Assembly (NCBI RefSeq): GCF_021730395.1
Contig: NC_069364.1
Location: 77,803,501 to 77,867,500, forward strand
Origin: Mercenaria mercenaria
Lineage: Eukaryota; Mollusca; Bivalvia; Venerida; Veneridae
Direction of reading: 5' to 3'
Length of the DNA: 64,000 bases
Below the pieces are notes generated by a model. It was not told where the DNA came from, made no database searches, and saw only the letters and a program-made list of their open reading frames with translations. This document shows, in pieces, positions 25,240 to 36,326 of this stretch; position 1 is the first letter of the stretch, and each line of letters starts with the position of its first letter. A program made the position numbers and the translations under genes.

Positions 25240-25745
25240 GTTGTTGTTTGAAATTAATATTTAGAATTACACCAAAATTCGTCTGTAGCATCCTTGAATG
25301 GACATCTTTCAAGTTTGTTAAAATGGTTCCGCTAAATATCCTTATACAATTTTTCATGAGCATCTTGATGGATGTTGAACAAACTCGGACTATAGCACCC
25401 ATTCCTTATTATGAACTCTCTAAATTTTGTTAAAATAGTTCGCTTGACCTTTTTAGGGACTGAACTGAACTTAAATTTTAAAAATCTTTTATGTTCCACT
25501 TGATAGATCTTAGCAAAGCTTTGTCCGTATCATTCTTGTTAAGACTTTTCTCAATAATGTATGTCCAAAAGGTTCCACTTCAACCCGTTTAGAGGCCACT
25601 AGAGATGAGAATAGAAGTATCTTGAAACGACTTCTTCCAATGAACCACCATACGGTTCCTTGTCAGGCATAGTTTGTGAAATCCTTGTTTCTCAAGTTTA
25701 TTCAAATTGTTCCGTTTGGCCACTTAATACGGATACCAAAACTTA
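25240..25745. repeat. degenerate tandem repeat, period roughly 110-150 bp
   Basis: A recurring sentence-like unit (AAGTTTGTTAAAATGGTTCC, TTTTGTTAAAATAGTTCGCT, CAAAAGGTTCCACT, TTATTCAAATTGTTCCG) appears near 25312, 25425, 25565 and 25698. A further weak copy is near 26055. No coding. Confidence 0.55.
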
Positions 25746-25769
25746 ACCTAAAACAGGGGCATTATCATC

Positions 25770-25996
25770 TGGGTGGTTAAGGTCAAAGACTGATATGGGC
25801 TCGATCGTGTGCGGTAGCTATCCAGCTGACAAACGGAAGGTCGGTGGCTTGCTCCACCCCACCCAGGTGACCGCTTGTGCCTGAAGTATTGCAGGTAAAG
25901 GCACCAGGAATCTTCTTCTGCTACGAAAAGCTGGATAATCGCCATATGATCTATTACTTTTTTGTGCGACGTTAAATCGAACAAAAACAAATAGAT
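25770..25996 (+). mobile_element. tRNA-derived SINE (family 3), diverged
   Basis: The head contains GGTGGTTAAGGTC (A-box-like). The body carries GCTGGATAATCGCCATATGA and the tail GCGACGTTAAATCGAACAAAA. Related 3' parts are at 33494-33548 (+) and 58975-59085 (-). Confidence 0.7.
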
Positions 25997-27479
25997 TTCT
26001 TTACACCTTTCTCTCGGCAACAACTTAATGAACCTTTATCAATATCCATTCCTTTAAAGTTTATTTAAACCGTTTCGCAAGACTGCGTATAGCTGCCGAT
26101 AAAGCTAACAATAAAAATAACTTGAAGAACTGTTGTATGATTTGTACAGCAATGTTGGTCAGCAGAATCCTTGGACTATTATTTGGTTGTAGTTTTGTTT
26201 CAAGTTTATATTTTGTTTCAATTTTAAGTTGTTTCTTCATTCGGCGAGTTGCTGTTTGTGGTTCATCAGTTGTATTTATGTATTGATGGGTTCAAGAGAG
26301 TTTCTGAGGTGTATAAAGTTATATTCTGTTGTTTGGTTGCGAATTGTTTAGAATATATATTTTGTTTTGAGTTTTGACACCGATAATGGTTCTTTTTAAA
26401 GCTTGTACTGGCCGAGCATAAGTACTGAAATACTGGCGGTATTATGTTAATCATAAATACCTGTGATAAAGCTTGCTAATGATGCAGTCCAAATTAAGAT
26501 ATGATTTATGGAAAGAATAAGTGTTGTGTATGTTTAGGTGTAACTAATACCAGCTTTTTGTAGTCGTGACATTGGCATCCGTGGAGCACAAGAGCATGAC
26601 GTGCCCAATGTATGGTATTGTGATATCTTATTGTCTGTAGTCCATCCGCCGGCTCTTCAAACAACATCTCATTACATGGAAACTGTTGAAAAGTGGCATG
26701 TATATTTCTTTGGCAGACTTCTTTAAAAGTTATATACACAGTTTTGCTTGATTGCACATAGGGGTCACCAGAGCCCATAATATGGAATTGCTTTCTAAAC
26801 TGACTTTCACAATTGGTTTATTTAATTTAAAATATTTAATAAGCGAGCTTAAAATTGCCTTATTGTTAATGTGGGTAATTCGGAACATTTGGGATTTTTT
26901 TTCTGTCTTAGTGAAGTCTTACTTCATTGGTGATAGGAATTTGTTACATTTATTCTGATTGGTCAAATAAAGTTGTTTTGTTGAGGCCTGGTCTCTTTTT
27001 TGATTTCTATAGTATTTGTTACTGTTGTAAGTGATTTTGACTTGGTCACACGTTTTTGAAGTTAAACATGCTCAAAAATACACCCACTCTAAACATAGAT
27101 ATGAGTTTGTAAGCCAAAATATCAAATTTCAACTTATTTGTTGCCTGGAAACTAGAAATAATTTCAGATAAGCAGATTAAATCGAAAGAAAGAAAAGGTA
27201 GGCTAGATCTCTTAAAAAGAATAATGTATCTTAGTTCTACTTACAGTTTTTCTATCCTTAGGTCATATTACGCAGTAGTGTTAAGAGAAATAGAACTTCC
27301 ATTACCTTGAAATTGCCGTTCTGAATAAAGTTAACATAACTAGAAGTTCAAAGGTTAAAGGTAAAGGTAAGGGTTTTTTATGGGGATGTGTTAACAAACT
27401 TCGTAAGATCTTGAGTCATGGTAATTTTCCAAATGTATTTGGTAAAATTATAAAACGTTTTATTAAAAGAGGTTACGAC

Positions 27480-28130
27480 CCAACTGTTTTGAGACATACC
27501 GCATGTTTAGTGTTCAACCCGTTTACAGTTGGACACTACGCTTCCCTTTTTGATTGTGTCTGACGGAAGAGGGGGAGGACTCTATGATAAGCAGTTTTTA
27601 AATCTTACCAGGACTGAACTGTTTTGATATCTGTCTTCTGGCCTGTTTCGTCGGGCCCTTAAGGATGTTTCTCTTGTTGCTCTGTCTTTTGAAAAGGCAT
27701 TGAGTACATATGTTTTTGGTTCTAAAGGTTTGCTTTATATATATATATATACACGAGCATTTTTGTGTTTTACATGTCATGCCTTTTTGTTTCCATTACG
27801 TGTGTTAGAGATTCACCTGGAGGGGATTACTTTTATTTACACTGTCCCGTGTCTTTGGAACATGGTGGGGGTAAGAGTGAGGTTGGGTGCGCACCATAAA
27901 CCGGTTTAAGCTCCCCAGTGGTGTTTTTGCCACTGACCGTTCCAAGGCGGTGCCCCACTGTGTTCCTTTCTTTGTTCGTTTTGTCCTCGTGTGTTGGCTG
28001 TGTGTGTGTGTGTGTTGTGCAGGTCTGCGTGCTGTAGGTTTCGTTTTGCGGAGGCTGCGATTTTGGTACGTGGCATTCCCTGTTTGATATTTGTCTTTGT
28101 TTTTAATATTTATATAAAACAAAAGGGGAT
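27480..28130. repeat. unassigned dispersed repeat just upstream of the second DIRS-like fossil
   Basis: Less AT-rich than its surroundings, with TCCCCAGTGGTG, CCACTGACCGTTCC, GGCGGTGCCCCACTG and a GT run (about 27998-28018). It could be part of the neighbouring retroelement or a separate repeat. No domain is visible. Confidence 0.4.
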
Positions 28131-28399
28131 GAAAATAAAAATAAAAGTCCCATTTGGTTTTGTTCTCCATATCAGAGAAATAAATGTCCCCATAAGACAG
28201 GTCACACAGTTGTTGTGAAAGGTCAGGTGTGATTTGCACAACATATTTGTGCCACTTGTTGACAGAAAAATCACAAAAATATGCAACGCCCAGAAAGTTC
28301 TTCTGCTTGTATTCATATGACTGCATGATGTTGGGATTCAAGTCCCGAAATTATCTATGAGAATAAAATTGAAGATTGTTTTCTACCAAGCTTCTATTA

Positions 28400-30850
28400 T
28401 ACAGCACAAAATTCAGATAACAAAGATAAACAGTCAAGGGCAAGTGATTCAGGTCAATCAGTTATTTTAAACAAAAAGATATTCAGTAATCATACTACAA
28501 CATGTAACATTTGTGTGATGAGCAATAATAAATTGAATTTCAGAGAAGTAGGAGATAAAGTAAGAATCCATGAGTTAGTTATACAATCAGGCAAATATAA
28601 TTACAATGGTTGTCTTTTCAGAGTAAATACTAAAATTGATACTAATTATTTAAGACTTATGTTGAATAATTTTGATTACAAAGATATTTTAGGTATGTGA
28701 TTTCATAGAATTTGGTTTTCCCATTGGTTTCACAGCAGATGGAAATAACTTACCTTTGCCCAAATCCCTATGGCAATATAAAAATTATAAAGGTGCGGAA
28801 GAATTTTCTTCGCATATCGAGAAGAACTTGGTGAAAGAAATGAATGAAAATGCAATTATTGGAACCTTTAAAACATATCCTTTTAGTAGTAGTTTATTAA
28901 TTTCACCTTTAAATACCGTGCCCAAGAAAGAAATCAATGATAGACGAGTTATTTTAGATCTTAGTAGTGCTACACAATGTGCTGTAAGTAATAGAAAGAG
29001 CATTGAAACTCGAGGGTAAACGATTTGTACGAGGGGGCGTAGCCCTCGAGTATAAATCGTTTACCCGAGAGTTTTAATGTTCTTTCTGTTTTGTATCATA
29101 GCCTTCCATATATGGTAGTTGTAGGCGTTCCTCATTGCCATATACAGCAGTTCAGTGAGTACTTAAAATCCTTGCTTTACAAATGTGTAAAGCCCAGGTA
29201 AAATAAACCAATGCGAGAGCAGAAAATGAATAAAATACACTTCGTTGTCTACTGTTCCAATCACGTTGGCGTTGATACAAATAGTTTTATAGATAAAGAT
29301 ATGTATTTAGGAGAAACTGTTTCATTAATATTCCCTAACGTAAATGATTTTGTTCAACTCATTCTTGCTAAAGGCCAATATTGCTAATTATTTAAAAAAA
29401 ATTATCAAGAGCTTACAGACAAATAAATATTTGTCCTTCTGATTATAATCTGCTGGCTTACATTTGGAAAAAGCATATATTTTGTGATGTGGTATTGTCA
29501 ATGGGACTAAGGAGTGCAGCTCAGATTGTCAGAAGGTCACCAATGCCACAGTATTTATTCTTTTATGTTTAGGTATCCCTGTTTGAATTATTTAGATGAT
29601 TTAGCAGGAGCCGAAAAAATAGAGAATGCACAGTTTGCATATCTCACTTTAGGTCAAGTATTGTCAGAATCTGGGTTACAAGAGTCTGTTAGTAAAGTTG
29701 CCCCCCTTGTCAAATTATGCCATTTTTAGGAGTTCTTTTTAATACAGTTAAAATGACAATGGAAATTACCACTGAAAGGTTAAAGGAAATTACAGATTTG
29801 ATTAAAACTTGGTTAAATAAGGATACAGCTGCTTTGAAAGAGGTACAACGTTTACTGGGTAAATTGTTAGTAGGTTACTGAACTGGTTAAGGGAGTTGTA
29901 TGGAAGAGACAACTTACAACAATCTCACATTCTTTCTGAAGTTAAAAAGGAATTGCCTTGGTGGAATGAGTTTTTCCCTTTGTATAATGGGGTTTCATTA
30001 ATGTCATTGGGTGAATGGTCTGAACCAGATCAAATTTTTTCTTCAGACTCATGCTTAGAGAGTTGTGGTGGATACTGGGAAGGTAATTACTTCCATTCTG
30101 AATTTCCTGTCCATATTTTAAACAAAAAATACATTTAGGGGCATTAGAAATGTTATCATTAGTGGTATGTTTGCACTTGTAGGGGAGATTCTTCAAATAC
30201 CGTGGTATCATTGTGTTATGCGACAATTTGTCTGTTTGCATTGCATTGAATACAGGAAATGCTAGGTGCTCCTTTTTACAATCCTGTCTCCGAGAAGTAT
30301 GTTTTATAGCTGCAATAAATGAATTTGAGATACGTGCCCAACATATCCTTGCAAATGAAAATCGCATAGCTGATTGTCTTTCAAAGTGGCATAAGAATGA
30401 TAGTTATCAAAAACAGTTTATTGCTTTAGTAAAGGATAAAAATATTACAGAATGTACTGTTGTTGATAATGATTTTGAGTTCAAAAATAATTGGTAATTT
30501 ATTTGTTTCCTTACAGAGTCAAAAATTAAGACTTTAAAAGCTGATCTTTCAAAATCCAACAGAATAGCATATGCAGAAGGATCCAGGAGAAATTAAAACA
30601 TTCAGTGGGAATCATTTTTTCTATTTTGCACTTATTTTAAATTTTGTGCATTGCCAGCAGATACAGAGACTTTGCAACTATATGCTCAATTTTCGAGTAG
30701 GACATTTAAATCTGTAGAATCTATTAAAAACTACATCAGTGGAGTTAAAATCATGCATTTACATAAGACATGTGACTGCTGTCAAAATTAGAACACAGGT
30801 CAGCTTGAGAAGTTTGTTGAATGGCTACTTAAGGCAAGTGGCTACATAAT
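28400..30850 (+). mobile_element. second DIRS-like tyrosine-recombinase retrotransposon, decayed fossil
   Basis: Recognised parts in order: the pre-RT region with VNTKIDTNYLR; reverse transcriptase with PKKEINDRRVILDLS, later IDKDMYLGETVSL, and the active site YLDD; RNase H-like region with LCDNLSVCIALNTG and HILANENRIADCLS; then a tyrosine-recombinase-like start with LPADTETLQLYAQF and SVESIKNYISGVK. It is AT-richer and clearly a different lineage from the element at the window start. It is broken, with several breaks, and carries an insertion of palindromic DNA (about 28990-29270). Old and inactive. Confidence 0.8.
28993..29087. mobile_element. 95 bp palindromic foldback inserted in the DIRS-like fossil
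   Basis: Arms AGAAAGAGCATTGAAACTCG and its near reverse complement ending TTCTTTCT enclose GGGTAAACGATTTGTACGAG and an inverted partner. It lies within RT-coding sequence. RT similarity resumes only near 29270, so the inserted segment may be about 280 bp. Confidence 0.85.
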
Positions 30851-33069
30851 AAAGGTGATCTGTAAGGCAGGATTTACTCTATGCCTCTATCACAGTTCTG
30901 TAGACAATATTGTTATTAAATGTAAGTCTCTCTGTATATCCATTTCAGCTTAAACCGCATCACTTCGACCTAGTTTTATTTACCGAATTACTTTTTCTTA
31001 TTTCTATTGTATACCTGTGCGTATGTTTGTATGCCGAGCTCGGTGCTGGAAATCGAGTGGTTGGGTAAGTTGCTTGCTCCGCCACAATTTTATTTTTGAT
31101 ATTTATATTCAATTACGTACGTTTATGTAATTTCCAACGACATGAAAAGTCATAATGTACATTCTTCATGTCTTTCAAACCTTCAAACCTTGCCTAAATT
31201 AAAAGTATGGTTAAGATTCGAAACTCAATGAAAGGTTGTTGTTTTTTTATCTTTTTGTGCAAAATCAGTCCAAGTTGAATACTTGCTCCTGATATAGATC
31301 TATCTGGAAGTGTATTTTTTCTGTTTCATTGCATGTGTAGGGCAAGCTGGACATTTGTACTATTTTCTGCATCAAAAATAAAGCGCACTCGGAACAACTA
31401 CAGATAAAACACATTCAGGGCTGTTTTTCGATTCAGGGTTTACTTGTGTATGAACACCTGAAAAATATAATAAAAATTAAATATAAGTACAAAGTGGTAG
31501 ATCGCGGAGTGAAAAGGTAATTTGTTTCTTTTACATAAAAAAAAACGTACCAGAATGTTTTCTTTGGTAGCATATTCTAATTTTACTCAGGGTAGCCCAG
31601 CCCCTCACCCTCAGTTTGAGAGGATTGGACACAGCCTGCCACATTTTCCCCTGACGGCGCTTTACCTATACCATCCAAATTGCAGAATAACCTCACAGTG
31701 ATGCGCCTACTTATTTGCCTAGGTAAAATTAAGTCGTTCGGTACAGGCATGTTGATATCTAAGTTTCAGTTTATTTTTTGGACAGGATTACCCCCTCCCC
31801 CCTTGTCCCTAGCTCCTTTGGTTTTTAAGACTCTTCAGAAAGTTTCTTTCACAAAATAAATACCAAGGCAGAAGGATTTGGAAAAAAGTCTAAATCGCAA
31901 AATCTTGTTAGTTATAAAAACTGAATAAAATTTTACTAAACATAATATGCAAGATATATAACTCTCTATAAAATGTTTTAAGCCGTGTTCTTCCATATCC
32001 TGTAGGCAAATGCTGATGTACTTCCAATGCAAAGGACATATTCGTGGAAATAAATAAATTAAAAAATAACTTTTGGATGAAATTCGTTAAAAGTTTCCTT
32101 CCTTAGGTAAAACGAGTACGAGCTTGAAAAAAGCGTTTTATCTGTTCATGTGTAATGTAAGGTAGGATTTTATTACGTACAAATTAAATTCTGTCTTTAC
32201 ACGCTAGTGAATCAAACCGATTGACCATGTGTGTTGATAATTTATGAAACATCAAACTTTCATACATTTTATACATATATTGCACATTTCTGTTGCGGAC
32301 GTTCCTATATTCCTATAACTAATACTAACATTACACATTTACAATTGTTATATAGTGTTATGGTCAGTTGCATCAAATCAATTTTTAATGTTATTCCATA
32401 CCTATATAAATGCTTTCTTTCAGTCGCGTGACGATACAATAGAAACCAGTATTGTTCTGTGTTATTCAAAATTTATTCACGGTCTTTTTTTTTAAATCCA
32501 GAAAGGCCATAGTTTTCTCGTATCGAACTAGAATCCAAAATAACCATATTTTTTTCATATTGGATAGGACAACTCTTCCGATTCCTTAATGCAATGAGTC
32601 GATCGGGATTACTTTCCTTGTATAATGCCACTAAAGACACCACGAAAATTAAAATTCTAACACTTTTAAGACTTTCTTTTGTATAAATAAATTGGATTTT
32701 ATCGTGTATTGTCTTTCGCAAAATGACCTACTTCTGGCTATTCCGCCTAAAAACATCTGAACAAAACATATAATTATGAGCACTTAGGTTCTAAGTTAGA
32801 ACTTTTCCTATCCGATTATTATAGTTTCGGTTAAAACATTGAAGAAAAGTTGTTTTGATTTTTATTGGCGCTGGAGTAAAAGCCTGGTAACGCACACATC
32901 TAACATTAGCATACATATTATGAGAGAAAAATATCAGCTTCTTGTTGATTGTATTTGGAAATAGTTCCAGCTGTTATTTAATAATGTGAGAATATTTACC
33001 TTTCTGTCATGTCTTTCTTTTATTATGGTATGAAATTAAGAGGTAATTCAACAATTGTGTCGGCTAAAA

Positions 33070-33185
33070 TACTGAATTCTACTGGACTCGTACACAGTAG
33101 CAATAACCCTTCTTTGGACTCAGCATTCGCCTCGTCCAAATATTGGTTATTACTGCTGTGTACTCGTCCAATAAAATTCAGTGTT
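33070..33185. mobile_element. foldback element
   Basis: The left arm ACTGAATTCTACTGGACTCG pairs with CGTCCAATAAAATTCAGT at the right. The arms continue TACACAGTAGCAATAACC against GGTTATTACTGCTGTGTA. Centre near 33125. A plus-strand frame of 65 codons across it is a by-product. Confidence 0.85.
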
Positions 33186-33493
33186 GTACTCAACACTGTC
33201 AAATAACCTCATAATAATTTTTACTTTTTCAACTTCTGTAAAAACGTCATTAGATAACCATTGGTAATTATCTCCCTTGTGTTGAATTCTTTTATTTCAA
33301 TGATATTTTAAAATCATGGGATATTTCAGAAATCTGTTAAATCAGTCAATAGCAGATAATTATAAGTTCCAGGCCCCGTACTCATTTTGAATTGCTACTG
33401 TATGTTTAATCATTCTTATGTTAAACGTTTAATTTCAGTTCAATTTTATTTCGATGTAAATGAGATGTGGAACCAAAATTTGTAGTTCTGTTT

Positions 33494-33548
33494 GGCGCCA
33501 TATAACCTATACTGTGTTGGTGCGCCGTAAAAACCAAACAAATAAATA
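33494..33548 (+). mobile_element. SINE 3' tail (family 3)
   Basis: GGCGCCATATAACCTATA, then TGTTGGTGCGCCGTAAAAAC and a CAAATAAATAA tail, matching the 3' part of the copy at 25770-25996. Confidence 0.65.
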
Positions 33549-33639
33549 ATTTCAGTTCAAATCTAGCGAAATGTAAAAATCTAAATGGCTTGCTGGTCAA
33601 TGAGCAAAAGTATCATAAATAAATAATCACACACATCTT

Positions 33640-34150
33640 ATTAAACTACATTCAGATTATGGATACCTATAGTCATTAGACGAGGCGGTCAGTGGATGAC
33701 TCCTATTACATTGCAAGTTAGTAAGTGAAAGGTCAAGGTTACATTTACTTCGGGATTGAAAACGGATTTTGCTTCTATCTAAAATCCTTCCTAATTCATT
33801 TATTTGATATTCGAGGTCAACAGATGACTCGTAATATTTTAGGTCCAATACCTTAAGGTCACAGTGACCTTGAAATTGGAAACGATTTCCAGTCAATATC
33901 TGGAGAACATTTAGGTTTACAGCTGTCAAGTTGTGTAGACAATCGCCTGCCATTATTGCTTTAAGACTCGGTTCTTAAAGACACAAGGTCACAGTGACTT
34001 GGGATAACGATGCCTGTTTATCAAATACTACACAAGTCTTGTGCCTATTGCCTTCAAACTTCATATGATGTCTGCCTGTAGCCAGCTGATGACTTTCGTT
34101 ATCCTTTCAAAAAAAGATCATTAGGTCAAAGATAAAGATCAAAGCGTTCT
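33640..34150. repeat. decayed repeat unit with hormone-response-element-like palindrome
   Basis: Repeated sections with AGGTCAAGGTTAC, AAGGTCACAGTGACCTT (33855-33871) and AAGGTCACAGTGACTT (about 33985-34000). It is related in wording to the TGACCTTGACCTTT arrays at 43.4-45.9 kb. Confidence 0.55.
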
Positions 34151-35665
34151 TGCTGATATATATGCTATACAAATAGCTCTTCTTTAATTGTTAATTTTCT
34201 CGTCGTACAATAAAATATGGTAAAAACGTTGGCACTTATATCTTCAAAGGAACCGAATAACAAACTATTTTTCACTTAATTGATTTAACGCCCTTTTTTA
34301 AGAGCATCTAAACATTTGTACGGAAGTGGTGCAATTGAATATTTGTCATATTCGTTCGAGTCGTTTTTAATATATTCTGTCAAAAAATTAGGACATGCTT
34401 TTGATTAGGTAATAATTTTTGAATACTTACATGCGCTGACTTCAAAACGCGGCCGTTGGAAATTACCCTTGCTTTGTGTTAAGTAACTACATTTTTAAGA
34501 TAGTCTAATTAATGTTAAGCAAAATATGCTGATAAGACAACACTCTTACTGATGATTAAACAAGTCATTCCAATAGTGTTTCAACTATTACATCATCAGG
34601 TTTACTTGGTGTGTTTTATTAGTTATTTCTAGTTTCGCATGTGTCAGATTAAAGATACTTGTTTTGTGCTTGAAGCTTTCGTACCTTTTTAATGTAAAAG
34701 ATGTGAAGAAAGGCAAGCAAACAATTGTAAAACTTAAATCAAAAGTAAAGGACAATCTGAAAGGTACATACTTTTCCCCGATATTTTGATTTTTTTTTTC
34801 GATCAGAAAATCTAAAATTTAACGAAATTTCTGTATCAGCCATATATCAATATACCAGCATTCCACATGCTTGAAAAAATATATAAAAAGTCATGTCTTA
34901 TTTTCCATGCCTTTTCTATGGTTGTTAACTTTAACAAAAGGTACGACGCTTCTTTTAAACCTTTACACAGTTATATTCAATATCTAATTATACCCTACAT
35001 GTCCATATTTTGTCAAGAACTGACAGTTACATAAAAGAGATTTTGATACACTAGCCTATACAAAGAGGAATAATTATTATTAGATATTAGCTCTATTAGC
35101 TCTAATAGTAAAGCAGCCAATTAATACACGGGTCACTATTTGTTTGCGGCATGATTGACATTTTTCAACGTGCAGGATTATATGTTTTTATTGAAAAAAG
35201 CACAGCTCAAAACAAAAACAGCGTTAGTGAAATTTGAATAAAGAAAACACCATAAAACATCATAACAAACAAACATACATTTTTTGTTACTATATTTAAT
35301 ACAACACAAAAGAAAGCTCATTTAGGCTGATATAGACAAAGTAGCATTAAACTGTTATTATCATTACATTTTCATTTTTATCAAGTATAAACCAAATGCA
35401 ATACAATGCATCACGTGTTGTTTGACATTGTTTTACATTAAGATCAAATTTGCTGTGATATGATATGCTAATAAATTTCGAACCAAAATTTTAATTCGCT
35501 CCTAGTATGAAAATGGACAAATACTGTTTAAAAGTATTATGTAATACAAAAAGCTTAACTGTAAACATTTCACAAATTTGTTCTTTTAGCAAACCCTCAT
35601 TACTTTCTTTACATTTTCGGAACCTTATAAGGTATCGATGTAAAATATTGCATAATAAATATGCA

Positions 35666-35855
35666 TTGTACCAAGTAGTTTAACGCATAAACGCTGATTA
35701 GTAGTTTTGTATAGCTTCGTGGTACCAAGTAGTTTTAAGCATCAGTGTTGAAATGTAGATTGTACAGTTTTGAGGCAGCAAAGAAGTTTTTGCAAGCATC
35801 GATGTTGAATCCTAGTTATTGAATTTAGACTGTATAGCTTTGTGGCACCAAAGAA
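35666..35855. repeat. divergent tandem repeat, about 3 copies of 55-70 bp
   Basis: Units start ACCAAGTAGTTTAACGCAT, ACCAAGTAGTTTTAAGCAT, AGCAAAGAAGTTTTTGCAAG, ACCAAAGAAG and end in a TGTATAGCTTNGTGG-type phrase. It lies 3' of the large minus-strand gene, possibly in its 3' UTR. Confidence 0.7.
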
Positions 35856-36243
35856 GATTAAGTTTAATGTCCTCAATCTGTATAGAAAATTGATGTAGCA
35901 CAGAAAAAAAGCAATCTGAATTAGATTTACAACAGACAACTGATATGAGGAAAATATGGCATCTTTAGTCGCAGATATAGATCTGGCTCTTCGCATGACT
36001 GTCTATTTGTCAGTGTAAGAGTAATGATAATCATATATGGTGTTGACTAAATCCAAAGTATCTGAAGTGGTCGAATAGATTCATATCATCCACATGGAAA
36101 TGATTGGCGAAAATGATATATTCAAATTCTTTAAATAGACAATATCTAAAACGCTCTTGATTAACCACGTTAATGACTGGAGAGTTTATATTGATATATT
36201 ATGCTTAGTCAATGTGTCCTTCGAAGCTCCGTGACGTTTCATG

Positions 36244-36326
36244 TTAACGCCGTTCACAAATGTGCAACGCTGCTACTATAAAGAACATTGAAACTGCCGT
36301 CAACAGAGGTCCAGTCAGCATAGTGC
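36244..36326 (-). CDS. Modular membrane protein exon 13 (C-terminal anchor and stop)
   Basis: 83 nt after acceptor [33 protein letters not shown] then HICERR and TAA. A single hydrophobic segment with a very short tail, typical of a type I membrane anchor. Confidence 0.78.

Larger units (their letters stand above)
21442..28399. other. intergenic spacer with repeats, no gene supported
   Basis: Holds a somewhat GC-richer patch at 21950-22090, a SINE 3' part (22896-23049), dispersed tandem-type repeats (23985-24370, 25240-25745), a SINE (25770-25996) and an unassigned dispersed repeat (27480-28130). The largest frame (27805-28341, minus) crosses that repeat and a GT microsatellite and looks spurious. 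Confidence 0.55.
30851..36243. other. intergenic spacer, 3' side of the modular membrane protein gene
   Basis: AT-rich with no supported gene. It contains a foldback (33070-33185), a SINE tail (33494-33548), a decayed repeat with an ERE-like palindrome (33640-34150) and a 3-copy tandem repeat (35666-35855). A possible poly(A) signal for the upstream-lying minus-strand gene is TTTATT at 35187-35192 (AATAAA on the minus strand), which would imply a 3' UTR of about 1.05 kb. That is a guess. Confidence 0.5.

Noticed and set aside
27805-28341. 178-codon minus-strand reading frame
   Set aside because: Crosses a GT microsatellite and a dispersed repeat; low-complexity Thr/His/Lys-rich translation without a domain.
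33009-33206. 65-codon plus-strand frame
   Set aside because: It is the translation of a foldback element (33070-33185).
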